Shown in pieces: positions 18,907 through 26,502 of a DNA stretch of 32,000 bases. Position numbers and translations under genes: made by a program. The first letter of the stretch is position 1. Each line of letters begins with the position of its first letter. The notes under the pieces are model-generated. The model ran no database searches, was not told the origin of the DNA, and saw only the letters and a program-made list of their open reading frames with translations. Source of the stretch: Bacteroidales bacterium (GTDB lineage Bacteria > Bacteroidota > Bacteroidia > Bacteroidales > WCHB1-69); contig JAKSMG010000017.1 in the NCBI GenBank assembly GCA_024400755.1, forward strand, positions 1-32,000. Direction: 5' to 3'.

Positions 18907-20520
18907 ATGAAACAGTTTTTTGTCATCATTTTGCTGTGCAATATAGTTTATACTTCGTTTTCAAAAATTATTGAAGGAGGTGCTTATTATTCAACCACAA
19001 AAGAAATCACTTTTGATCTAGACCATTCAGATTACATGCGAGATTGGTATATTTCAACAGAAGATGATCCTAATGTCCTTTATTTATATTGTGAAAATCC
19101 AATAGAACTGACATTCCATCTTCCCTCTCAAGATTTGAATTTTCTGGTTTCAAATCTAGACACCATCCGTTTGGTGTTTATTATCAATGACAAAGATTCT
19201 GTCAATACGTTGATTATTGGTGTACACGATATTCCCAACAACATTAGTGAGGACGAAAAACTGTTTCATTTAAGCCGCCTATGGAGTGAGGTGAAATATA
19301 ATTTTGTCAATATTGACCAAATTGATTTTGATTGGGACAGTCTGTATAAAGCCTATATTCCTTTGGTAAAGAACACAAGCAACGATTATGATTTTTATCG
19401 GATTTTACAGCGTTTTTACGCAACACTCCATGATGGCCACACTGAAGTCTATATGCCATATTCTCTAACGGCATACGAAGATTATGTTCCAGTAGCAATA
19501 GACTATTTCGACAAGCAGCTGTATATTACATCAACTATAGCCCAAGACTACGACTCCTCCTTTTTGGCTGCTAAAATACTTATGATTAACAATATTCCTA
19601 TTCATCAATACTTACAAGATAGCATTTTCCCTTATATATCTGCTTCCACAGAACAATCTCTTTGGATGCGGATTCCACAAGCCATTTGTTATGGATTGCG
19701 TTGCAAACCCTTGGTTTTTGAAATACAAAAACAAAATGGCGAAAAAGCCAGTATGAATTTGGTACGTAATGGTGAAGCTACAAGACGCGAGAACATTCAG
19801 CATTGCAGGTTAAGGGAAAAGACTTCTGAACCTTGGGATTTTGTTCAACTGTTTTGGCATCAGGATTCTATTCTTCAACTATCTATCAATTCATTCTACC
19901 CAGATGAATATGTAATATCGCTTATAGCTAAGAAGGAGAATGAAATACAAAAGGCAAAAGGGCTGATTATAGATTTGAGACAAAATGGTGGAGGATCCAC
20001 TGTCGTCGCCCATTATTTACAGTCTCACTTGACCCAAGCACCTTATTTTATCAATTTTGCATGGCAAAGCCGTATTAATGACGGGGTAAGAAAAGCCAAT
20101 GGCAATTGGATCAAGGAATACGAAGATTATTATTTAGAAAAGGCCTATCGAACAGAAGCTGGGGATACCATTGCTATAGCAGACTCTATACAGCGATGGT
20201 CCATGCCAACCGTAGTCCTTTTCGGCGAATACACATTCTCCGCGGCAGAAGATTTTTTGGTCAATCTGTACGAAACTCCCAATCGACCTTTATTTATTGG
20301 CAAAGAATCTGGAGGTTCAACCGGGTCGCCACTGGTAATAAACGACCTTCCTTTAGACGGATACGCTAGATTATGTACTCGAAGAATCCTTTTTCCGTAT
20401 AGTCAGACAGCATTTGTTGGGAAAGGGGTTCAACCTGACATAGAAATTTCAACATCTTTCAACAATTTTCTTACTGGAGAAGACGTTACATTACAAAAAA
20501 CAATAGAATTATTCCATTAA
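18907..20520 (+). CDS. S41-family peptidase, exported (cassette A, first)
   Basis: A 537-residue tail-specific-protease-like enzyme with a signal peptide (MKQFFVIILLCNIVYTSFSK) and an N-terminal beta-rich extension (about 21-115). A helical segment DSLYKAY...NDYDFYRILQRF (about 144-170) and a PDZ-like region follow. The S41 catalytic core has LIIDLRQNGGGS (353-364), TFSAAEDF with Ser445 and Glu448, and GKESGGS with Lys466. It probably works in the periplasm or at the surface. Its place directly behind two precursor peptides suggests leader cleavage or processing of the peptide, which is inference. It is a paralogue of the gene at 21188. Confidence 0.85.
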   Translation: MKQFFVIILLCNIVYTSFSKIIEGGAYYSTTKEITFDLDHSDYMRDWYISTEDDPNVLYLYCENPIELTFHLPSQDLNFLVSNLDTIRLVFIINDKDSVNTLIIGVHDIPNNISEDEKLFHLSRLWSEVKYNFVNIDQIDFDWDSLYKAYIPLVKNTSNDYDFYRILQRFYATLHDGHTEVYMPYSLTAYEDYVPVAIDYFDKQLYITSTIAQDYDSSFLAAKILMINNIPIHQYLQDSIFPYISASTEQSLWMRIPQAICYGLRCKPLVFEIQKQNGEKASMNLVRNGEATRRENIQHCRLREKTSEPWDFVQLFWHQDSILQLSINSFYPDEYVISLIAKKENEIQKAKGLIIDLRQNGGGSTVVAHYLQSHLTQAPYFINFAWQSRINDGVRKANGNWIKEYEDYYLEKAYRTEAGDTIAIADSIQRWSMPTVVLFGEYTFSAAEDFLVNLYETPNRPLFIGKESGGSTGSPLVINDLPLDGYARLCTRRILFPYSQTAFVGKGVQPDIEISTSFNNFLTGEDVTLQKTIELFH

Positions 20521-20529
20521 TATGATTTT

Positions 20530-21198
20530 ATGAAAAAATATAAATTAAGCAAATACAATGTTTTTAGGCAATTTGATGATGATACCTACATTGCCTGCAA
20601 TTTGGTCGAAAAAATTTTTTTTCGGTCTTGATAGTAAAAAATATTATCTCCCTATCAATAATTCCACAAATCTAGAAAAAGTGCGGGAAATAAATAGTCA
20701 CTTGTTTTCCGCTATGCAAAAATTAGGTATAATTGTTGACGGTGACATTAACGAAACAAACAAAATTATCTTATCACATCGGGAACAAGTGTATAACAAT
20801 AATACTTTAACCACAAAAGATACCGATCCTGTTACGCTGACAATTACTACCATCAAGTAATAAATTACGATGGGAAGATATATAAATGTGCAGCAAGAAA
20901 TTATTCAGAAGAATTGTGCATAGGAAAACTAAAAAAGGATGGGAAGACTGAAATAAATGAAGAACATATATGTAATTTTTTCTCGTTCTGCACATATGAT
21001 AATGAAACTTGTAGGAAATGTAAAATGCTTCCATTGTGTTATGGTCCATGTGTTCAAAAGTCGTATGACCATTACATAAAGGGAAAGTCTTTTCAGTGTT
21101 TATACGATGTTTCTGAACTCTCTCTTAAATGGTACATTCGGGACAAAATACATCAACAAAATGAATACATAAGAAAAACGCAAGCCAATGAAAAATAA
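20530..21198 (+). pseudogene. Radical SAM/SPASM peptide maturase lacking its catalytic core
   Basis: Residues from MKKYKLSKYNVFRQFDDDTY onward match the N terminus of Bacteroidales GG-type radical SAM peptide maturases. The frame breaks in a T8 run at 20615-20622; T7 would restore FFGLDSKKYYL. It resumes to about 20850 (SHREQVYNNN, DPVTLTIT), just where the CxxxCxxC motif should follow. After two stops the sequence re-enters at NYDGKIYKCAARN, close to the C-terminal SPASM domain, which continues CRKCKMLPLCYGPCVQ to 21198. Roughly 200 residues containing the whole S-adenosylmethionine-binding barrel are missing. The last 11 bp overlap the next peptidase gene. Confidence 0.85.
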
Positions 21199-22609
21199 AA
21201 TATTTATGATGATATTTTTTTTGCTAGTTTGTATAATAGCAAATGCACAGCCAAACAATATCAGCAAAGAACAAAAAATTTACGAATTGTCAGTGTTCTG
21301 GAAAGAACTTTGCTATAATTTCGCAAATTTTGACCAGATTTCGGCCTTAAATATGGACAGTCTATATCGGGCTTATATTTCCCGTGTTGTAGAAACGAGC
21401 AATGACTATGAATATTATCTTGAAATGCAGTCTTTTGCCGCAAATTTCAATAATGGACATACCTTTTGCAGCCTTCCCCAGAATTTATTTCCGTATCTGT
21501 GTACAACAACTTTGCGAACAATATACGACAATGGCAAGGTTCTTTTAGTCAACATCGGTTTGCACAACAAGGGGTTAAAGGATGTTCAAGTGGGGGACGA
21601 AATTTTGAGAATCAATGGGATACAAGCTGTTGAATATTTTAATCGCTTTGCAGTACCTTACGTGTCGAGTTCCAATCCTAATAACAAAATCCAAGAGTCG
21701 ATGTTTTCTATGCATAGTCAATGTCCAAATAGGTTTGCCTTGGTGTCTGAAAATCGTAAATTATTCTTGGAAATAATGACGGAGAAAGGTATTCGCCAAG
21801 TTATCGTTGATTTTGATCTCTTTTTCAATCCTAACGAGCAACAAAAAGAGTTTCAGAAGAAAATCAAATGGTTGGATCCCACTCCACATAGTGGCGAGTA
21901 CACAGATTTTATGTTAATTACTGAAGCGAATGCTGCATATCTTCGATTTGATGAAATAAACGAACAAATTGCGGAAACATTCTTTTCATATTGGCCACAG
22001 ATTGTGAAACAAAAGTATTTAATAATAGATTTGCGAGAAAATTTGGGTGGTGATGGTAATGCATATTCATCAATAGTTCCCTATTTGCTTGCAGAAGATA
22101 CAATTAGTTATAGTTGGTATGTATTGGCAAAAATTCATAATTCGGCAAAAAAAGCGTGGGGTATGTCCAAACAATTATATTATGAAGAGAATGAGGTGGA
22201 TGAATGGTTCAAACAAAACTACTACCCCTATGTCAATGGAACTGTTTTCGATACTGTACTACGACCGAACTACATATCGAACACTGTGCCAAAATCTGAC
22301 AGGTTCAATGGATTGTTATTCCTTCTTGTTGGACCACATACGGCTTCTGCTGCTGAAGGCTTGACAGTCACACTTTCCCAAGGTGAAAATGTAACGATTT
22401 TCGGCAATAAAACCGCTGGCGCAAATGGACAACCTCTGACTATTCCATTAGAATCAGGTATTAACATTTTCATTAATTCGTTCAAATCTTTTGATTTTAA
22501 GGGATATGATTTTTCCAGTGGCATTAAACCAGATGTTCTATTTGAATATGAGGAAGATAATGTGCCTGCATTAGTGAAAGAACTTATTGAAATACATTCT
22601 GAATTATAA
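21188..22609 (+). CDS. S41-family peptidase, exported (cassette A, second)
   Basis: A 473-residue paralogue of the peptidase at 18907, lacking that protein's N-terminal extension. It has a signal peptide ending CIIANAQ, a helical segment with DSLYRAY and TSNDYEYYLEMQ, and a PDZ-like stretch VQVGDEILRINGI (133-145). The catalytic core has LIIDLRENLGGDG (278-290), HTASAAEG with Ser387 and Glu390, and Lys408 in GNKTAG. The ATG overlaps the end of the radical SAM relic by 11 bp, so they were translationally coupled. Two diverged S41 enzymes with two precursor peptides may mean one protease per peptide or per cleavage step. Confidence 0.85.
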   Translation: MKNKIFMMIFFLLVCIIANAQPNNISKEQKIYELSVFWKELCYNFANFDQISALNMDSLYRAYISRVVETSNDYEYYLEMQSFAANFNNGHTFCSLPQNLFPYLCTTTLRTIYDNGKVLLVNIGLHNKGLKDVQVGDEILRINGIQAVEYFNRFAVPYVSSSNPNNKIQESMFSMHSQCPNRFALVSENRKLFLEIMTEKGIRQVIVDFDLFFNPNEQQKEFQKKIKWLDPTPHSGEYTDFMLITEANAAYLRFDEINEQIAETFFSYWPQIVKQKYLIIDLRENLGGDGNAYSSIVPYLLAEDTISYSWYVLAKIHNSAKKAWGMSKQLYYEENEVDEWFKQNYYPYVNGTVFDTVLRPNYISNTVPKSDRFNGLLFLLVGPHTASAAEGLTVTLSQGENVTIFGNKTAGANGQPLTIPLESGINIFINSFKSFDFKGYDFSSGIKPDVLFEYEEDNVPALVKELIEIHSEL

Positions 22610-22622
22610 AATCCCATCGTAA

Positions 22623-22640
22623 TTTGATTATACATAGAAT
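22623..22640. repeat. Direct repeat flanking cassette A cargo, right copy
   Basis: Right-hand partner of 18463-18480 (GATTATACATA core), lying between the second S41 gene and the SPASM tail relic. Confidence 0.5.
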
Positions 22641-22652
22641 ATTCTACTTTTA

Positions 22653-22796
22653 TACAACCCCTACATTTGCAAATGGCAAGGAGAAGAAGGGTACGTGCCC
22701 GTGGAGGAATGCGGCACATACAGCCGTGAAAAGGGATTCGTGCCGGACAAGAAGAAAATCAAGGCTCTGAATAAGAAGATTTGGGGGGAAGATTAA
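22653..22796 (+). pseudogene. SPASM peptide maturase 3' end (cassette A)
   Basis: A 47-codon tail in frame: YNPYICKWQGEEGYVPVEEC, then GTYSREKGFVPDKKKIKALN and KKIWGED. It is clearly homologous to the end of the SPASM maturase at 28990-30032 (about 80% DNA identity by eye). Nothing of the rest of that gene is present. It marks the conserved 3' boundary of each cassette. Confidence 0.85.
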
Positions 22797-22798
22797 GG

Positions 22799-22830
22799 AA
22801 CAGGTAATAAGTAATAGGTAATAGGTAATA
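22799..22830. repeat. GGTAATA-type short repeat (cassette A)
   Basis: Imperfect units AGGTAATA, AGTAATA, GGTAATA and GGTAATA directly abut the C39 start codon at 22831, and are repeated at 25600-25631. They lie where a ribosome-binding site would be expected. Confidence 0.75.
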
Positions 22831-22965
22831 ATGGGAAAGTTTTCGTTTTATCGGCAGTTGGATGCGATGGACTGCGGGCCGACGTGCCTGCGGATGATTT
22901 TTCTTCCGAAACGACGTGAAAATGGGGTGTTTTTCGTCCAGTTTTCGTCCATAATCCGTCCATAA
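22831..22965 (+). pseudogene. C39-peptidase ABC transporter start, truncated (cassette A)
   Basis: The first 23 codons, MGKFSFYRQLDAMDCGPTCL plus RMI, match the N terminus of peptidase-containing bacteriocin exporters, including the catalytic DCGPTC Cys. The frame then runs into the inverted start of the LytTR repeat and stops after 44 codons. An intact gene would be about 730 residues. The break falls at the same codon in three copies. Confidence 0.88.
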
Positions 22966-23149
22966 TCATTTTTTCAATGTAAATGTATGAAAAAAAACAA
23001 GGTGAAACGACAAAAATTTTCGGTCTCGTAAAACATTGCCACATTGTTCGTTAGGACGAAAACTGGACGAAAAGTTGACGAAAACTGGACGAACTTTGAC
23101 GATTTTTCTCATACAACGCGGTGACTTTTTTGTTTTATTTGTAAATTTG
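22929..23149 (+). promoter_or_regulatory. Operator arms and -7 box of cassette B
   Basis: The left 11-bp array is at 22929-22961, the right array at 23054-23107, and the TAAATTTG -7 box at 23142-23149. All are as in copy 1, so the regulator should act here as at its own promoter. Confidence 0.65.
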
Positions 23150-23180
23150 TAAGAAAAAAATCAAACCAAACTTTTGTTTT

Positions 23181-23315
23181 ATGAAAAAAATCAGCTTTGC
23201 ATTTGTGTTGGCATTTTTGTTGCTTTGTCTCTGTCGGTGTGCCAAGCCGGTGGAACACGTCCATTCAGACAATCAGGGAATTTACTCCGGCAGCCAATAT
23301 TACAGAAACAATTAA
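23181..23315 (+). CDS. Conserved leader lipopeptide, copy B
   Basis: The same 44-residue product as at 18192, with no substitutions seen. It is the first gene of cassette B. Confidence 0.55.
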   Translation: MKKISFAFVLAFLLLCLCRCAKPVEHVHSDNQGIYSGSQYYRNN

Positions 23316-23340
23316 CAGCGGAAATATGAACCGATACCAT

Positions 23341-23402
23341 TTTCCCGTTGTGATGACAAAACCGAAAGTGTCGTGCAAACTGCCGGCACGCCCTGCGGGA
23401 AA
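23341..23402 (+). other. Conserved stem-loop segment before precursor B
   Basis: TTTCCCG (23341-23347) and CGGGAAA (23396-23402) can close a long hairpin that also contains the palindrome TGCCGGCA. The segment 23336-23410 is about 85% identical by eye to 26400-26480 before precursor C. A purine-rich AGGGGGAAAA follows and may be the ribosome-binding site of precursor B. Confidence 0.55.
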
Positions 23403-23411
23403 GGGGGAAAA

Positions 23412-23714
23412 ATGTCTAATAACGAAATAAAGAATGTTATGAAATTGGAATCTTTAAGAAGCAGCAAATATTCCTTGACTCCTGAAAGAATGGGGAAATT
23501 AGTCGGAGGAGCCGTTAAAACCCAATGTACATCTGGACATCATCATTATGATTCAAAACGAGGTTGGGATTCGTCAGACTATACTATTTCTTACACTGGA
23601 AAAGATATTAAAGATGGAATTCTTTCTGATTCCTATTCTTATTGGGGTAGCAATGATAATGTGCGAAGAAATAATGATTTTGGTATTTGTGATTGTGAAA
23701 ATCAGAGAAGCTAA
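23412..23714 (+). CDS. GG-leader RiPP precursor peptide (cassette B)
   Basis: A 100-residue peptide. The leader MKLESLRSSKYSLTPERMGK followed by LVGGA matches the GG-Bacteroidales natural-product precursor type, with the Gly-Gly at 32-33. I use the ATG at 23412 after AGGGGGAAAA; the ATG at 23439 gives a more usual leader length. The ~67-residue core is rich in His, Ser, Asp, Gly and aromatic residues (TSGHHHYDSKRGWDSSDY) and ends with CDCEN. Cleavage after Gly-Gly by a C39 transporter is expected. The linked transporter gene is truncated, so export would need one in trans. Confidence 0.78.
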   Translation: MSNNEIKNVMKLESLRSSKYSLTPERMGKLVGGAVKTQCTSGHHHYDSKRGWDSSDYTISYTGKDIKDGILSDSYSYWGSNDNVRRNNDFGICDCENQRS

Positions 23715-23725
23715 TTAAAATTTTG

Positions 23726-23758
23726 TAGAGAACCAGGCAAATCATGCTTGGTTCTCTA
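23726..23758 (+). terminator. Hairpin after precursor B
   Basis: TAGAGAACCA and TGGTTCTCTA form a perfect 10-bp stem, extendable to 13 with one G-T pair, and a 7-nt loop, then AT-rich DNA with short T runs. It sits between the precursor and the next gene and may act as a leaky terminator, keeping peptide mRNA in excess. Confidence 0.65.
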
Positions 23759-23791
23759 ATTATTTCTTATCCATAAGAATATAAATTTATT

Positions 23792-24823
23792 ATGAAAAAG
23801 TTATTGATTTCCATTTTATTTTGTTTTGTGATAATTAATATATTTGGGCAATCCAAGCAATTGCGTGAATATTACTATTGGACCAACCAAGCAGAATTGG
23901 CCATTTGTGACAGTGATTATAATAAGGCCAATGCCTGTTACGACACAGCTTTTTCGTTAAAAATCCCATTTACAAAAGATTTGTTTTCAGCCTACTTACT
24001 AAATCTAAAACTTACACAAAATCTGGAAAAAATCGGAATTTATGCAAAATATCTCGTTCAATATGGAGATGATGGACTTTCGGAAAGATACGCACGAGAT
24101 TGTGAGGTGGATTCACAAATATACAAGCAACTCCAATTCATTGAAACTAATTATCACTCGCTTTGCGATACATCTCTGGAACACAGTTTGGAAGAAATTG
24201 GGCAAAAGGATCAATCATATCCACATTCAGGGGGACATAACGCATTTGAAGATTCTATGGATTATGCTGTTATACGAGCAATCAAAGAACTATCCGACCA
24301 ACACAATATAAACATACAAACAGTTGGAATCTATGCCCTTTATAATCTTTACGCACCTGCAATACATTACGTTCATGCCTGCCGCCGCGATTTGCAAAAG
24401 ATATATAAGAAGCATGTGTTAAAAGGAAACATCGGGGCTGATATGTATATGCATTTAGAGGATGAATACTTGTGTTGCATTCAAATATATAAGTCATTAA
24501 AATCCACTGTGAAAGACCCCAATGGATATGGACAAGGCAATTTCTATTTTCGTCAAATAGGAAATACTGTATTTATTACTTATCCACTTGACATAAAATT
24601 AGTAAATAAGCATCGAAAAAGCCTTGGTTTATCAGAAACCTTTGAAGATTTGGTAAAAAAAATATCGTGGGAATATACCCACGACATTCTACGATGGCAT
24701 AGTATTACAAAAACGAAATTGGACAATGCTGATGAGACGGAAAATTGGAAAAAAGAGATAGAAGAAGAACACGCTGCCGGTGATTTCCATAGAATATATT
24801 TTGACATACCCAAAAGTAAATGA
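23792..24823 (+). CDS. Secreted protein of unknown function (cassette B)
   Basis: A 343-residue protein with a signal peptide (MKKLLISILFCFVIINIFGQ). The N-terminal part (YYYWTNQAELAICDSDYNKA onward) looks like a TPR-type helical repeat. No catalytic motif is recognised in the rest. Its placement after a GG precursor parallels the DUF6624-like gene in cassette C, and both begin with a helical region that includes a short repeat-like pair. The stop overlaps an ATG of the following gene (ATGA). A role in peptide handling at the cell surface or in immunity is only a guess. Confidence 0.6.
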   Translation: MKKLLISILFCFVIINIFGQSKQLREYYYWTNQAELAICDSDYNKANACYDTAFSLKIPFTKDLFSAYLLNLKLTQNLEKIGIYAKYLVQYGDDGLSERYARDCEVDSQIYKQLQFIETNYHSLCDTSLEHSLEEIGQKDQSYPHSGGHNAFEDSMDYAVIRAIKELSDQHNINIQTVGIYALYNLYAPAIHYVHACRRDLQKIYKKHVLKGNIGADMYMHLEDEYLCCIQIYKSLKSTVKDPNGYGQGNFYFRQIGNTVFITYPLDIKLVNKHRKSLGLSETFEDLVKKISWEYTHDILRWHSITKTKLDNADETENWKKEIEEEHAAGDFHRIYFDIPKSK

Positions 24824-24825
24824 TT

Positions 24826-25575
24826 ATGAAAAAAATCATCTGTCTATATTTGATAATGATTTCTATCTTGTCTGCGTTCTCCCAAAAGAACAAATATGTC
24901 TCCTTTAAAATCAGCAAAAGAGTGAGCATTGACATGGTTTATATTAAAGCTGACACTTTTGTGCGAAAGAATTACTATGGCGATACACTACATTATTATA
25001 AGCTACGACCAATTGTGGCTGAAAATGCTTTTAACGGGTATGACACAATTTGTATTTCAGATTACTATATTGCGAAATTTGAAGTAACGAGAGAACTCTA
25101 TTATTCCATTATGAAGAAAGATCCATCCTTTTTTAAGAGAGATCCTAGAAATCCACATGGAAGTTGGCAAACGACTAACAACTGTCCCGTTGAGTCTATT
25201 TCGTGGTATGAAGCTTGTGATTTTATTGATTCGCTAAACAAATTAACAAAACAAAAATTTCGTTTGCCAACAGAAGCAGAATGGGAATATGCAGCACATG
25301 GCGGTACAACAGCGTTTAAATATAGCGGAAGTAATGACGCTAAAGAAGTCGCCTGGAAATGGGGAGATAGCTATCCTCATGATATTGGCAGTAAGCACCC
25401 AAATGCTTATGGTTTATACGATATGAGTGGTAATGTTTCAGAGTGGTGCAGTGACTGGTTTTCAGCATATTACTATATTCCAGATACACTTTATAGCAAC
25501 CCGATAGGAATGCGGCACATACAGCCGCGAAACGGGATTCGTGCCGGACAAGAAGAAAATCAAGGCTCTGAATAA
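24826..25575 (+). pseudogene. SUMF1/FGE-domain protein, truncated and joined to SPASM tail
   Basis: It has a signal peptide (MKKIICLYLIMISILSAFSQ), then a formylglycine-generating-enzyme-like domain: CPVESISWYEACDFIDSLNK, FRLPTEAEWEYAA (145-157) and GLYDMSGNVSEWCSDW (196-211). Intact domains continue with a RGGSW motif and a final Arg/Cys-containing part. Here the sequence breaks after about residue 227 (YSNPIG). At about 25506 it joins the SPASM maturase tail out of frame, giving a 22-residue spurious end. An ATG at 24820 is also in frame. Many such domains are non-catalytic binding modules. Function is lost or altered by the truncation. Confidence 0.8.
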
Positions 25576-25597
25576 GAAGATTTGGGGGGAAGATTAA
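25508..25597 (+). pseudogene. SPASM peptide maturase 3' end (cassette B)
   Basis: The tail frame ECGTYSRETGFVPDKKKIKA through KKIWGED is nearly identical to cassette A but starts later, because the SUMF1 gene has replaced everything upstream. The shared DNA runs without gaps from 25506 through 26136 against 22705-23335. Confidence 0.85.
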
Positions 25598-25631
25598 GGA
25601 ACAGGTAATAAGTAATAGGTAATAGGTAATA

Positions 25632-25766
25632 ATGGGAAAGTTTTCGTTTTATCGGCAGTTGGATGCGATGGACTGCGGGCCGACGTGCCTGCGGATGATT
25701 TTTCTTCCGAAACGACGTGAAAATGGGGTGTTTTTCGTCCAGTTTTCGTCCATAATCCGTCCATAA
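25632..25766 (+). pseudogene. C39-peptidase ABC transporter start, truncated (cassette B)
   Basis: The same 23 codons and the same junction as at 22831, again preceded by GGTAATA repeats (25600-25631) and again ending inside the LytTR start. Confidence 0.88.
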
Positions 25767-25950
25767 TCATTTTTTCAATGTAAATGTATGAAAAAAAACA
25801 AGGTGAAACGACAAAAATTTTCGGTCTCGTAAAACATTGCCACATTGTTCGTTAGGACGAAAACTGGACGAAAAGTTGACGAAAACTGGACGAACTTTGA
25901 CGATTTTTCTCATACAACGCGGTGACTTTTTTGTTTTATTTGTAAATTTG
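25730..25950 (+). promoter_or_regulatory. Operator arms and -7 box of cassette C
   Basis: Left 11-bp array 25730-25762, right array 25855-25908, TAAATTTG 25943-25950. The spacing is the same as in copy 1. Confidence 0.65.
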
Positions 25951-25981
25951 TAAGAAAAAAATCAAACCAAACTTTTGTTTT

Positions 25982-26116
25982 ATGAAAAAAATCAGCTTTG
26001 CATTTGTGTTGGCATTTTTGTTGCTTTGTCTCTGTCGGTGTGCCAAGCCGGTGGAACACGTCCATTCAGACAATCAGGGAATTTACTCCGGCAGCCAATA
26101 TTACAGAAACAATTAA
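25982..26116 (+). CDS. Conserved leader lipopeptide, copy C
   Basis: The same 44-residue product as at 18192 and 23181, first gene of cassette C. Confidence 0.55.
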   Translation: MKKISFAFVLAFLLLCLCRCAKPVEHVHSDNQGIYSGSQYYRNN

Positions 26117-26126
26117 CAGCGGAAAT

Positions 26127-26225
26127 ATGAACCGATTGCTTTATTTGCTGGGAAAGAACAACTTCATTGCCTATAGCTCCGCCATGGAGTGCAACAGACC
26201 GTTGGTGGAGCAAAAAGGTGAATAA
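26127..26225 (+). CDS. Small open reading frame after leader (32 codons)
   Basis: MNRLLYLLGKNNFI is shared with 18337, then AYSSAMECNRPLVEQKGE. The shared part ends with the repeat. It may be a genuine small peptide whose 3' part was replaced in cassette A, or chance. No family is recognised. Confidence 0.3.
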   Translation: MNRLLYLLGKNNFIAYSSAMECNRPLVEQKGE

Positions 26226-26502
26226 GAAAACTCAACACATACTTCCTATTACCTATCCCCTAAAACAGGCGCCCCCCGCAGGGACATCGCCAAAGTAACC
26301 ACCAATTCTAAAAACGATGTTCCCCGCTGCCAGGCACCCCAGGTCGCATATATCGTGATGTTTGTAACACGATGGCACAAGAAATCAGGCGGCAAAGATA
26401 CCATTTTTCCCGTTGTGATGACATAACCCGAAAGTGCCGTGCAAACTGCCGGCACGCCCCGCGGTGGAAGGGGGGAAGTGTATAATTTTAATTTTGAGAA
26501 AG
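26226..26502. other. Gene-free leader region before precursor C
   Basis: It holds a TTCCTATTACCTATCCCC-type repeat (26247-26264), a GC-rich stretch without a credible gene, and at 26400-26480 the segment also found before precursor B. Relative to this cassette, cassette B lacks about 263 bp between two GAT triplets (26134-26136 and 26397-26399), a microhomology-type deletion. Confidence 0.6.

Larger units (their letters stand above)
22900..23335. repeat. Control-region repeat, copy 2
   Basis: This copy matches 17911-18346 over 436 bp without gaps. Its left end is joined to the C39 start and its right end stops at AACCGAT, where it jumps to sequence that in cassette C lies about 263 bp further on. 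The LytTR gene start is present but truncated after about 17 codons. Confidence 0.95.
25701..26168. repeat. Control-region repeat, copy 3
   Basis: This copy matches copy 1 over all 468 bp, including the first 14 codons of the small frame after the leader. The left end is joined to the C39 start as in copy 2. Confidence 0.95.

Noticed and set aside
22793-23044. Minus-strand frame repeated at 25594 and 30050
   Set aside because: It is an out-of-frame reading of the operator and C39-start DNA, repeated only because the DNA is repeated.
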